DNA of 64,000 bases, from NCBI RefSeq assembly GCF_905163445.1, contig NC_053200.1:11284001-11348000 (forward strand), written 5' to 3'. The position numbers and the translations under genes are program-made. Positions within the stretch are counted from its first letter, which is position 1. The number at the start of each line of letters is the position of its first letter. The stretch comes from Pararge aegeria. Lineage: Eukaryota; Arthropoda; Insecta; Lepidoptera; Nymphalidae. Of the stretch, positions 13,165-23,631 are shown piece by piece. Under the pieces are notes generated by a model that saw only the letters and a program-made list of their open reading frames with translations, did not search any database and was not told the origin of the DNA.

Positions 13165-13345
13165 TAACAGTACTGCTGGACTAAAGGCCTGACCCCAGAC
13201 CCAATGGGAGGTCATAATATCACTACGCTTGGCAGAGAGGTTGGTAATCACTGTAGATGGTAATAGTAGCACAGAGGACGTTGTGCTGAACGTTCTCTGC
13301 TATATTTCCTTAGACACCTGCGGGAAGAGGTGACAACTATATTCT
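13165..13345 (+). repeat. Dispersed repeat family E
   Basis: Contains CTGCTGGACTAAAGGCCTGA, GTAGATGGTAATAGTAGCAC and TATATTTCCTTAGACACCTG in the order seen in the copies at 9.3, 28.0 and 36.3 kb. Confidence 0.65.
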
Positions 13346-13381
13346 GATATTTTATAAATTTAAAATGTATATAAAAAATTT

Positions 13382-13458
13382 CGGAACCGACAGGATTTGA
13401 ACCTGCGACTCTCGGGCAATCGCGGCCTTAGCGCTTTCACCAATTAAGCTACGGCTCT
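13382..13458 (-). repeat. tRNA-like sequence (SINE head or tRNA pseudogene)
   Basis: On the minus strand this is a 77-base tRNA-like unit. It has a perfect Pol III A box (TAGCTTAATTGG) and B box (GGTTCAAATCC), a 4-bp D stem GCTT/AAGC, a T stem GCAGG/CCTGT, and an acceptor stem AGAGCCG/CGGTTCC with one mismatch and one G-T pair. The anticodon stem is weak, with three clear pairs, and there is no clean 7-base loop of a known isotype. I therefore call it a tRNA-derived SINE head or pseudogene, not a working tRNA gene. Confidence 0.55.
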
Positions 13459-14868
13459 TCTACCGTCGTTGCCGAAATTAGTATATCCCTTTCACATCAG
13501 TCTTACAGCGACTGTCGCGTCATCTAGTAGGAAACGTTGCAGTTTCGATCTACTTTTTCAAAGGTTCATAAAAACACTAATAAAAATTATATTCTGATAT
13601 GCCTTCGCCACACGGCTTAACTTAACTTGTAACAAACATTCTAAAAACATAATATCATATTCGAGGCAAAGGAAAACACCTTTTCCTAGAATCAATAAGA
13701 ATATGGCCACTGAACGGAGGTCAATTTGTTAAGTGCTGTCAAAAGCGGATATTGTATGGTTAACGACTTGGTTGCATGCAATTTGCTTTCAACTTTGATC
13801 TCTTAATACGTTCAAGCATTACATGGCTTAATAATTTAGTCTACGTACATTAGAGAAGCGTTAAATAATCGATTGATTTGGTTAAATGAGGGTTATACAA
13901 GTCTGTAATGGGTTGAACAATTTTTGAATTCCTAATCAGGCATGGACTTAAGGCGAATGTATATGACAAGAGAAACACAAAAATACGTCATTTAACGACC
14001 TCCCTGGCTTAGTCGTCAGCGCTGTGGGCTTATAGGTGGGAGATTCCGAGTTGTATCCCGCAAGGAAAATTTGAAAATGTTTAATTCTTTTTTTTTCTGG
14101 TCTGGTATGGTTCGGCCGTGGCTGGTCACCACCCTGCCTTCAAAGATGTGCCGCCAAGCTATTTAGCGTTCTAGTATAATTCCGCGTAGCATTCGGTAAA
14201 GGTTTGGCATCACTGCTATACAGGTTAGCCTGCTATCATCATTGACTAGGGCTAACTTACAGTTAAATTTTAGTTCATAATTATTAGTTGGTTAGTATTT
14301 AATAATTATTTTTCTTCGAAAGTAAAAACTCCGCTGCTGCAGACAAAAATTCGCTTCAGTTATTCAAGCTTGAAAACTACAGTCTTAACGCAAGTTCGTA
14401 TGTTAACATAAAGCGAATTCTTGCCTCGGGTTCTCTTTGAAAGAGAAATACGTCACGAACAGTTCACGTTATGAACACGTTAATCGGGATGAAAGTTTGT
14501 TATTTCATACAGTCTGCAGCTGATTAGTTAAGTACTTAGTAGTTGTTCTATATCACGGAAACTTAGTCTCTTGAGGTGCTCGATTAAGGTTAATTTTCAT
14601 GGTGAAGACTAGATTAAGTACATAATATTTTATTACTAATACGACTATTCTTTTTTCTTTTTTCTTTACAAGATGGACTTAGACCCTTAATCGGACTATA
14701 CTCGCTGAGTATGAGATCTGCATGTAGAGTAGAGTAGTCGTTTTCAAGCATCGAATCCCTTCCCTTAGTATGAGTGCTGCATGTTCTCGTAGAGTCGTTT
14801 TCATGCATTGAACGACGAAGTATGTATAAGTTTTAATTCCTGTACTTTCACGCATTTAAATTCTGAAC
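13459..14868. other. Noncoding stretch, no gene seen
   Basis: No coding signal. Near 14000-14070 there is a diverged tRNA-like SINE scrap (CCTCCCTGGCTTAGTCGTCAG). Blocks with GTCGTTTTCAAGC and GTCGTTTTCATGC near 14740-14810 resemble the subterminal part of the foldback element at 33504. Confidence 0.4.
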
Positions 14869-15066
14869 TTAGGCACAAGATTTGCTCGCTCGCAATCGAG
14901 GAGTCGTTTGAATGATGAAAAAAACTATGGTGTGTATGGTGTGTAAAATAATCAGAAGCACAAGATTTGCCACTCTTAAACAAGAGACTGTAGGTCTATT
15001 TTACTTTAACTAAGTTTATAGATATGCAAAAACTCCTTAACTGCTAGCGAGTAAATCTTGTATACG
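14869..15066. mobile_element. Diverged foldback element, same family as 33504-33773
   Basis: The left end, CACAAGATTTGCTCG, then CAATCGAGGAGTCGTTT, matches the terminal repeat of the element at 33504. The right end, CTAGCGAGTAAATCTTGTA, is its inverse. The interior is different or decayed, and no target duplication is evident. Confidence 0.45.
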
Positions 15067-15904
15067 CATGTATATAATACACGAACATATTGTACTACAA
15101 ATTTTATTATTTAATTTTAGTAACCTGACGGCTAAGAAATATAACCTTAGTATGAGATATGTACGCTCGTAATTGTAAGAAATCTAATTTGGAGAATTTT
15201 GAGAATCAAAACCCTAACGTAATATACAGCTTATATTTATCTACTAGTAGTAAGTGGGTTTTCGGAATGTTTGTAGAGTAAATATTTATAGCAGAGAATT
15301 CTCCAATCTATTTATATATAAATATCATATACCGTCCGACCGTCCAGTTAGATCTTTTGTTTTAAAAGTTTTCGCGTTTTGATACTTTGAAAGGAATCTA
15401 CGGTGGCGAGAATGTACTTAAATCTTATGCTAAGGGTACTGCACACTCACAATCGTAACGTCGTTTTCGAGGAAAGAATAAATATAAAGTCAGAGTAAAA
15501 TGGGCCTAAGACTGTGTTTTTAAGTTTTAATTTCTGTAGTACTGATTCTTATTATACTAATATTTCGCTAGGAGCGCTGATTGTAGAATTTCGGACCAAC
15601 ATGAGCTTTAAAATATTTATAACTATACTATCTCAAATCTTGTGAGTGAATGATAAAAGAATGATAAACAATATATAAAATGGTGTTAACTGTTCACCAT
15701 GCTTTCTTTATTATAACAGATTTCTCTAATTCTGTACTATTATTATTGTCAGCCTAATTAATGCCCCGCTAAAAAAAACATCCTCGCGGTATTTAGAGCT
15801 TAAACCCACGACCCTGCTCCAATTTGGGTTGCAGAACTAACTACCATATCCATGTCTAGCTTCTGCTTAAAATAAAGAGGTGGTATTGTTAGCTAAAGAG
15901 TAAA
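15067..15904. other. Noncoding stretch
   Basis: AT-rich, with no gene. A partial copy of the 33.5-kb element's inner part lies at about 15460-15545 (CGTCGTTTTCGAGG, then AGTCAGAGTAAAATGG and TTTTTAAGTTTTAATTTCTG). Confidence 0.4.
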
Positions 15905-16110
15905 CATAAAGAGGGGTGTCGTCTTGCGGTGTGACTTGTTAAGTTCTCGTTTCCGGGCCACATTGAGGGGTAGGGGTGTTGTCGTGAGGGCTTTGCGCAT
16001 GTGCCGCGGCGGCGCCCCAGAGTCTCGCAGAAGCGTACTAAAGCCCGTGCGAAGCCCGAACCATGGCAGTTCATCCGCGGCAAGTCCTACAAGGCACACG
16101 GCTTCCTAAA
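15905..16110. other. GC-rich island of unknown nature
   Basis: About 200 bases far richer in GC than the flanks (for example GTGCCGCGGCGGCGCCCC). It is open in three overlapping short frames, none with a recognised domain. It could be a repeat scrap, since GC-rich lepidopteran transposon fragments look like this, or part of a promoter. The sequence alone does not decide. Confidence 0.3.
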
Positions 16111-16235
16111 CCAGAACAATGAAACATCACGCGTTTCATTACTCACATCATGTAGGTTTTAATGTGCAATAAAAATTATAAAACAAATCATATTTGCCCT
16201 ACCCGCAATAATAATTCAAAATTCTTTTGTTTCAG

Positions 16236-16277
16236 GTACAATCTACCTCGTCCTAAACGCCCTGGTTGAATAATAAC
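16236..16277 (+). other. Candidate 42-base noncoding exon
   Basis: A good polypyrimidine tract and acceptor, ATTCTTTTGTTTCAG, precede 16236, and a donor AAC|GTGAGT follows 16277. All three frames between them contain a stop, so if spliced it would be noncoding, which suits a 5' UTR exon of the hnRNP K gene downstream. This is inference only. The acceptor-donor pair could occur by chance. Confidence 0.2.
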
Positions 16278-18844
16278 GTGAGTATTTTGCCCGCTCTTTT
16301 TTAACACCTTTTTGTATAATTACACGCTTTTTGTGTATGTGTATGCCCTGTTATTTCGATCCCGTTTATAATGTTTGCGTTTCCTTTGTATCTTTGTCCT
16401 ATTGATTTGTATTTAATTTCTTTGTTAAGTCTTTACCAATTATCATATTTTGTTTAATATTGTTTTTTATCTGTCAATTAATCACCTAATATTATAAGCA
16501 CTTTTAATTAAGAGATTTCGGATTTACACTTTTATGTTGTTCGGGTAGTTAACTTAATTTATATTTATATTTAACCGACTTTAATTTGTTACTTTCTACA
16601 ATTATTATTTTACGAAGCGTATTAATTTGGCAAAGGAACTTTGGATGCCGTACGTAATTCGTGTTAAGAGAGATTTGGAGTAAAGGATTAGTAAGGGAAC
16701 TGATTGAACCATAAAATACGATAGGTAAAAAAGGGGAGGACTCAGATTATTATTATCAAAGAACCAAAATTGTTAACGATAAGCCAATCAATTTAACCGA
16801 AGAAAGACAAAATAATTTTCTATTTGAGTATTTACACGCAAAATTTTAGGGTGCAATTTGTTGCTGGGGAATCCTTGTGTACATGACTTGGGTCACTTCA
16901 AATTGTATTAAACTCTATAAGTTATATTTTCTCTTCTTGATACGTGCAATATGGCCCTAAAAGTGTTTTCCTAATTTGGTACTTAAGTAAACTTACGGTT
17001 CTTAGCGCCTCAGATAGAGTTATAGATTTTGTCTACATCGGGATCGTGAATAAAAATATCCGCTAAAAGGATATCGATGGAATCATCAATCACGAATCTT
17101 CAATACATAAAACTTATTATATTCAACGAATAGTATGCAAATTTACTGAGCGAATTTTTGTGTTACTTTCGGAAGCTTTTAGTAGAAAACTTTATCTTTC
17201 ATTGTTATGTGCTTGGATGTCAAAACTTAGCATGTCCTTTGTACAAAACATCGCAGTTAAATTTTCATTCGAGTTGATCTGTACTTTAGATACAAATGTA
17301 TAAAAAAACTTTAAATAAAAACAGTAGTTATAGGATTATGTTACGGAGGAGATATTCAATATAATACCTACTTAAATTGCTACTGCTATCGAATCTTTTG
17401 ATTACGACTGTCCACCTCGTTGGTTACCAACCAACGCTACGTTTACCGGTAGGCCGGGACTACCAACGTACATCGATTCACGCTCATAGCTCGAACCAAT
17501 CATACTGATAGTAAAACTAGGTTTACGATGCATGTTTACAATTTTTTTGCCTTATAAAATTACAAATATCAAAATATTATATTCAAATTTTAAGATTACC
17601 ATTTTGATAAGTTCCTTATACGAAGTATCGTAGCAACAGAAGTAAAATGAATTTTTCATCACACTTGCTCGTAACGAGATTCTTATAACATATATACATA
17701 CCTTAGTTATAATCCAAGATACACACGTTTTGTATTTGAAAATTACTGTAATTGTGCTTTTTATTTATGATGACCCGATTAAGTTTAGTTTGTACCTCAC
17801 TGCAAGTTATATGCATATATGCAGATGGACTATTTCGTAATTAAAAGAATTAAAGAATTTTTATTGTTTTTTTTAAATCAACAAAGAGGTTTCATGCGGC
17901 TAAAACAATAGACATTTCCTTAAATGAAAAAATATTTTTACCTTGAATGTTAAATTTCATCAATTTATCCACAATTCATAACTAGTTGTGTTTAAACATG
18001 TTTTTAAAACGAAAACATTCCCTTCTATATATTTTTAATAAAGGCTATATGAAAGGAACGATGCTGGCTGTATATAGGTTAGCTTGCGAAAAAAAAACAA
18101 TTTTTCATTCTCACCATGTAAAGAAATATAAGCATACATATATTTGCACCATGTGTAGTTCCAATTTTCCAGTTCGCTCTCATGTTGTAGGGGAAGAATA
18201 TCTAACAAATTACATAAGAAACACAGTTTCACAAAGCGCAGTAGAATCCTCCAAATGGGTGAACGCTCGAAGGTAAGACAGCTGGTAGTGGCATTTGGAG
18301 TGAAGTTTTTTTTTTGCGCAAAGGTCCATACGACTCGGGGCGAACACCTGCCGAGGCGACAACGGGCGAGCTGTTCAATTACCTACCTATGCTTTGAATA
18401 GCTACCCTTAATCAATAGCTTTACTATGCGCATACTTTCTTATATTAAACCACTACCTCTGTCCGCGTTTTTACTATTTAGGTGATGCGAGAGTTGCACG
18501 TGAGATGAGGTCCAACCAAGATACTTTTGTAACTAGATATTTTAAAGGTTTTTCGGGATAGTTAGTATCCTATGTCTTTTTTATTTCGAGCAAATAAGAC
18601 AGGATATTATTTCTGTTACGGGTTCGCAATAACAAAACTGATGCTTGGAATTGTACCTTTGTTAGTACAGAAACTCCATGACACGTACACAATCTGTAGA
18701 CTGTTCATTACTTTCTACGAGTACTTGCACTTTCCATCCATCCATCTTCCCTGTAACGCATCCAAACTGAAATGCCTATGTAGCCTCGAGGTCGTCTATT
18801 TAATTAGTTTTAAAATCTTTATTAGATTTATGACTCTATGATGA
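16278..18844. other. Noncoding stretch with one LINE scrap
   Basis: No gene is seen. At 17398-17490 the minus strand encodes fragments TGKRSVGW and PTRWT with stops, a remnant of the LINE family at 22166-22560. The remainder is AT-rich with no open frame of interest. Confidence 0.45.
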
Positions 18845-19499
18845 GGTGGGTCGGGGTGTCTCTCTCTTTAGTCCTCCTCATGACTGAGGATCGTGATCAC
18901 TGGTATGGCGAGTAATCTTGTCATATAAGATCTCTCTCCATCGGGTCCTGTCTTTGGCCATTTGTATTGCGTTATAGAAGGTACGGGCACCAGTTTCTCT
19001 CAGTTGATCTGACCACCGGGTTGGAGATCTGCCACGGGGACGTTTGCCTTCTACATTTCCAACCACTATCAACTTTTCAATGCTCTCGTTTCCGCGGCGT
19101 GTGATATGTCCAAAATAACTAAGGATGCGCTGAAGGCAAATGGTAGAAAGACGTGTTTTAATTTTGAGTTGTGAAAAAATTGATACATTTGTGCGCTTGG
19201 CAGTCCACGGTATGCGTAGCATTCGCCTCCAGCACCACATTTCGAACGCATCAATTCGCTGTCTTTATCTAGCGCGAACAGTCCAAGTTTCTACGCCATA
19301 TAGGAAAATAGGAAAGATTAGTGCTTGTACCAGTCGCAATTTGGTTCTATTCGTTATGCTACGATTCTTCCAGATATTTGTTAACCTAAGCATCGCATCC
19401 TTAGCTATCGCTATTCTTCGTTTTATTTCGGAAACGCATGAGCCATCACTAGAGATTAAGGAACCCAGGTACGTATAAGTCTCTACAGTGTCTATGTCC
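18845..19499 (-). pseudogene. RTE-like LINE reverse-transcriptase C-terminus, broken
   Basis: Reading leftwards from 19499, the minus strand gives DIDTVETYTYLGSLISSDGS, then EIKRRIAIAKDAM, IFLYGVETW, MWCWRRMLRIPWTAKRTN, LSYFGHITRRGNES and RGRSPTRWSDQLRETG. This is the familiar C-terminal region of RTE-type endonuclease/reverse-transcriptase proteins (family knowledge); the polymerase core lies upstream and is absent. An in-frame stop interrupts it near 19266 (CTAGATAAAG). It is a 5'-truncated, inactive LINE copy with no relation to neighbouring genes. Confidence 0.8.
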
Positions 19500-22165
19500 G
19501 GAATTGACTACGCTACTGTAAAAGGCTTTACAATAAGCCATAAATCGAACTATGTTGCCACTTCGGCATGCAAATAAATACAGATAATGGCCTTTCATCA
19601 TAAGTAGGTACGTATTACAAATGCTTTTTCCGTAAAGTACATGGTAATTGTTGCCCATTTACTTGTTATATATTTCGTTATTATGTAATTTAATTGCTTT
19701 AGCAACCAAACCAACAATTATGCTACTGTCATCATTGATTTTACCACACGTAGATACTTATTTGTCATTAGTCTGTATGACCTACATTTATTGATGTTCT
19801 GTATTTGTTGTAACTATCTAGTCGATTCTACATAGTATATTTGTAGTTAAATAAATTTTCAATTTAGAAAAAGTTGCAATATCCAAGAGGACTTGACGCT
19901 TTTCTATCATGACAAGAAACATCTCATTTCTGAGATCAATATTCTTAGAAATGATGATACGCGGTGACAACCATTGCATCAACTGTTTTTACATTTAAGG
20001 TCAAATGGTATCAAGCTTTACAGTAGTTAAGGTTGTATATTTTTGTTTTATGTCAATTGCAGCAGGTGTTACATACTTCCTTATTTTACGATTCATATAA
20101 CATATAAAGTCATAGCAGCTTATTAGATGGTCTAAAACAATAGATAGTAGTAAAAATATGATCGAAAGTTATCTGGGAAAAGGTACAGAATGCAAGCGCG
20201 CGAATTTAGCCCGTACCTAGTGGGTGTAGGGTAACACCTGTACCGTGTCAGTGACCCCATCACCTGCTGTTCGGAACAATTACCATATTTAGAACTCCCC
20301 AGACCTCTTTCACATTGCCGATTTTATTACAATTATTATTATGACAAATTGCCTTCATTAACTCTGTGGGATGTAAGAGTCAAATGATAAAATACCAATA
20401 CAGGTTAGAATGATGGTAAAATGTTAAATTATCTCGATACTAGCTGTAGACTACAGTTCCGCCCGCGGTTTTGTACGCTTTTGAGGGTTCCATGCGCAAA
20501 GGGTAAAACGGGACCCTATTACTAAGACTTCGCTCTACGTCGCTATCGCTGCCTGTCTGCCTGTCCTTCTTTCACCAGGCTGTATCTCATGAATCGTGAT
20601 AATTAGACAGTTAAAATTTTCAGCTGATGAATATTTCTGTTGCTGCTATAAAACTCTCCCAAACAACAGACCAGTAGGTACTGAAGCTTTCGTGCGCTAG
20701 TCCGATTCGGACTTGGTCCATATGACATTTTTATCCCGGATAAAGCTATTTCTATGGAATATTTCGCTAAGGTCGGATCAGCTCTGCAATTTTAATGATT
20801 GGTAACAAAGGCTTTTCTTCAATTCTTTCGAATTGTTCCGGGATTAAAAGGGCCTTCTGCCCAGTTCCAGGATACGTGTCAAATTACATCAAAACTTGCA
20901 CAAACAAACTAGCAATTATTGTATCCTAGCCGTTGTCACCATTCTTCGTCCGCGTTTATTACGGTTTTTTACATCTTTCCCGTGGGAACCGTTTGTCTCC
21001 CTGGGATGTCAGGACGTATCCTATGTTACTGTCCGTTTTAACTCTATTGCAAAAATCAAGTTGATCGGATTCTTAGTTACGGATGTAAAGGAATGACAAA
21101 CAAACAAAAAGCACTTTCACATCAATAAAATTAGAGATAATAAATGAAGCAACTGTAGGTAGGAATTGTAAATAATTTTGCTCATTTATTTAATCAGACT
21201 TTCGATATTCCCATACAAAATAATTAGTTAATGGCGGACATAAAACGTCATAAAACATACTTCAAACGTTACTAACAAGGTATATAAAGATATTTTTTCA
21301 ACCGAAAACCTCTCATCTCTGGTGTTTTATAAAATAAAGTATTTAAACCTACGACAATGTAATATTCAGGATTAATAACGTGAAGCTTAAGCAGTCGCTA
21401 ATTTCGATCTGAATACATTCAATTATAATACTACCCACGTATGCTACAAAAGTGACGATATTATTGCATTGTGTCGACTTGCGCCACTGCAAAATTACAA
21501 TAATTATATGATTAAAATCCGCACACCACCCAAAAAGGACGAAGCCAAAATGACGGCAAAACGGATGTTTTAAAACATGCTAAAAACAATTGAGCGCTAA
21601 CTTCGTTTGTGTCCTCTGCGTAAGGCGCTAAAAATACGGCCAAAGAAAACGAGGCGCTCAGAAAAATAACTCATGTGACCAGGTTACGGGCCGGCCATGT
21701 TAGTTTGACCTTTTTCTGGCCCGTAGCCAGCTGTGTAGACTGTCGTACTGCGCGGCATATAAGGAATTTGTAGTTTAATGCTTTGTTAAAACAAACAGCT
21801 AATCACATGCAATAATTTTATCTCAGGAATGATTATTATGATAACGAACTATATAATTAAATTTGCTTCATTTTTTTTATTTTTATTCATACATGTTGTG
21901 TGTAAAAACTATGTGTAATAAGGTTATGACAACTATTTAGTATTGTTTTATATGAACAACTCATACACCTGAGGATTTATCGTAGAAGGATTATATAAGT
22001 TCAAATATTCATGTCACTAAAATTTCAATAACAATCTAAACAACCTCGTGACTTATTTAGCTTTAACACTGAATATAATATAAAAACCACTCTAAACATT
22101 TCCAGCTAGCAGATTTAATTTGCCAAGATAGCAATAGTACTTTCGGACTAAGTTAGTCCAAACCA
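19500..22165. other. Noncoding stretch with repeat scraps
   Basis: No gene is seen. Repeat-like DNA at 20455-21100 is listed separately. The remainder, including about 21120-22165, is AT-rich single-copy-looking sequence with no domain, RNA gene or strong splice pair. Confidence 0.45.
20455..21100. repeat. Dispersed repeat scraps (GGTTCC..TGTCTGCCTGTC type)
   Basis: At 20455-20670: CCGCCCGCGGTTTTGTACGC, AACGGGACCCTATTACTAAG, CTGCCTGTCTGCCTGTCC and CTGTATCTCATGAA. A second diverged copy lies at about 41980-42130. At about 20940-21100 there is CGTCCGCGTTTATTACGG, then CCCGTGGGAACC, which is repeated at 22630-22700. These resemble common lepidopteran nonautonomous elements. The class is unresolved. 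Confidence 0.5.
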
Positions 22166-22560
22166 TCACCCAACCACCACTTCAACCGATCGAAGTCCGC
22201 TGCTAGACATAGTTATTTTTTGTAGGTAGTTCCAAAATCCACGGTCCTGGGCCGTTTGTTTCCAGCGGCTCCCAGTTACTCGTTCAATGTCGTCTGTCCA
22301 CCTCGTTGGGGGTCGACCAACGCTGCGTTTACCTGGGCGGGAGCGCCGTTCCAGCACCTTGGAACCCCAACGTCCATCGGTTCTCCGAGCTATGTGCCCC
22401 GCTCATTTCCACTTAAGCTTTGCGACTGGCTGAGCTATGTCGGTAACTCTGGTTCTTCTACGGATCACCTCATTCCTGATTTGATCACGTAGAGATACTC
22501 CCAACATTGCTCTCTCCATCGCCCGCTGAGTGATTCTGAGCCTTCTTATGAGGCCCATAG
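22166..22560 (-). pseudogene. LINE protein C-terminal fragment, broken
   Basis: The minus strand gives RRLRITQRAMERAMLGVSLR, then IRRRTRVTDIAQ, VAKLKWK, stop, AGHIARRTDGRWGSKVLE and GKRSVGRPPTRWTDDIER. This is a widespread retrotransposon C-terminus in moths and butterflies, related to the RTE-type protein. The stop (TGA) follows KLKWK near 22404-22409. Further fragments of the same family lie at 17398-17490 (-) and 42560-42835 (+). Confidence 0.8.
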
Positions 22561-22799
22561 TAAGCGGCTTAGTCGAAAATTATTGACATCGGCTGTATTA
22601 AAATATATATATTTGTCGGTAGTCGAACGGTGTTCGTCCGCGTATATTGCGGTTTTTTTACAAATCCCGTGGGAACGGTCCTGTTTGTTGTCCTGGGATA
22701 AAATTAGCCTTTTACTCTATGGCCTTTTAACAACTTACGCTTAGGACGTTTTTCATATTAGTTATGATTTAGATTTAGATTAGACGAACGTGTTGGTTG

Positions 22800-22990
22800 C
22801 CAAATTGAGATGTTCCTACGTTTACCTACTTATTCGATCGCATGAAAGTTAACTACGATTTATATGGCATCGAAAGAGTGACGGTACAGTTTCCCAGTAT
22901 TGTCACTCCATCGATAACTTATTAATCGTAGTTAACCTTTCACGTGCTCGAATAAGTAAACTTAGGCAGATAATCTCGCACTTAGTACTC
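22800..22990. mobile_element. Foldback element (MITE-like)
   Basis: Two long arms pair. The left arm includes CGTTTACCTACTTATTCG and GTTAACTACGATT; the right arm includes AATCGTAGTTAAC and CGAATAAGTAAACTTAGG. Inner blocks GAAAGAGTGAC and GTCACTCCATCG also pair. The right end, AGATAATCTCGCACTTAG, matches the end motif near 63690-63715 (AGAACATCTCACACTTAG) and the start of a stretch at 62845, so it belongs to a repeat family. Confidence 0.6.
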
Positions 22991-22995
22991 TGCGT

Positions 22996-23051
22996 ACTAA
23001 CATTTCATTGGATTTGACTACTATCATAGTCAAATCCAATGAAATGTTAGT
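22996..23051. repeat. Perfect 25-bp hairpin with 6-base loop
   Basis: Arms at 22996-23020 and 23027-23051 are exact reverse complements, with loop CTATCA. The arms begin ACTAACATTTCATTGG. Such perfect pairing in an AT-rich genome suggests recent origin or selection. It lies next to the foldback element at 22800-22990 and about 480 bp before the first hnRNP K coding exon. Confidence 0.9.
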
Positions 23052-23531
23052 TTACCAGAAATCTGGCAATGATCGTTGATTCGGCTGCTACGTGACTCGC
23101 GTGTGCGAATGAACCCTCTGTAATGATTAAACGACTATTCCCTCAAGCGTATCAAATGTTCCGATTGCGGGCGAAAAGTTTAACAGTTTGTTTTAGCCCA
23201 AATTGTTTGTTGGTTTGTAATAACCCGGGCAGTACCGGGATCAATACCGCTCGACGTACTGGCGCCGGCGTGCAATCAACCTATGATTAATCCCGGAGTT
23301 ATTAAACTAAGCATTGATTTCGGCACCGTTCACTTATATGGTCATTGCTTATTTGGAGCTCGTCCAGAGAAGTTCTACCGCCAAAAGGTGTAGAAAAAAT
23401 GTCTCTTTTCCCGATGACCACATGTTTTACTGATTTTTTTAAAACTTTTCTGTGGTTTTTCGTTTCCTGTACGAATATTGTTTAAACAAGCAGACAAGTG
23501 AAATAAATTAATAGATATATTTCTTCTTCAG
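23052..23531 (+). promoter_or_regulatory. Intron or 5' flank just upstream of the hnRNP K coding start
   Basis: No open frame. A scrap of repeat family C sits at about 23352-23392 (GAGCTCGTCCAGAGAAGTTC). The stretch ends in TTTCTTCTTCAG, a strong polypyrimidine tract and 3' splice site directly before the exon that carries the start codon. So this is probably the end of a 5' UTR intron, and the promoter lies further upstream. Confidence 0.55.
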
Positions 23532-23541
23532 CAGTGCCAAT

Positions 23542-23631
23542 ATGAAACGCGACGCTTACGGAGATGATGGCCCAATGCATAAACGTCAGCGACAAACCGA
23601 CGATGAAGTCACCTTCCTCATCCCGAGCAAG
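23542..23631 (+). CDS. HNRNPK: hnRNP K coding exon 1 (N-terminus, start of KH1)
   Basis: Thirty codons from ATG: an acidic and basic N-terminal tail, then DEVTFLIPSK, the first beta strand of KH1. The exon itself probably begins at 23532, since TTTCTTCTTCAG precedes it. The donor is AAG|GTAAGA, and it ends in phase 0. Confidence 0.93.

Noticed and set aside
13382..13458. A working tRNA gene on the minus strand
   Set aside because: A and B boxes are perfect and D and T stems form, but the acceptor stem has a mismatch and the anticodon arm does not fold into a clean 5-bp stem with a 7-base loop; it is better explained as a SINE head or tRNA pseudogene.
15889..16109. Three overlapping open frames in a GC-rich block as a coding exon
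   Set aside because: Openness in several frames at once reflects GC content; peptides match no family.
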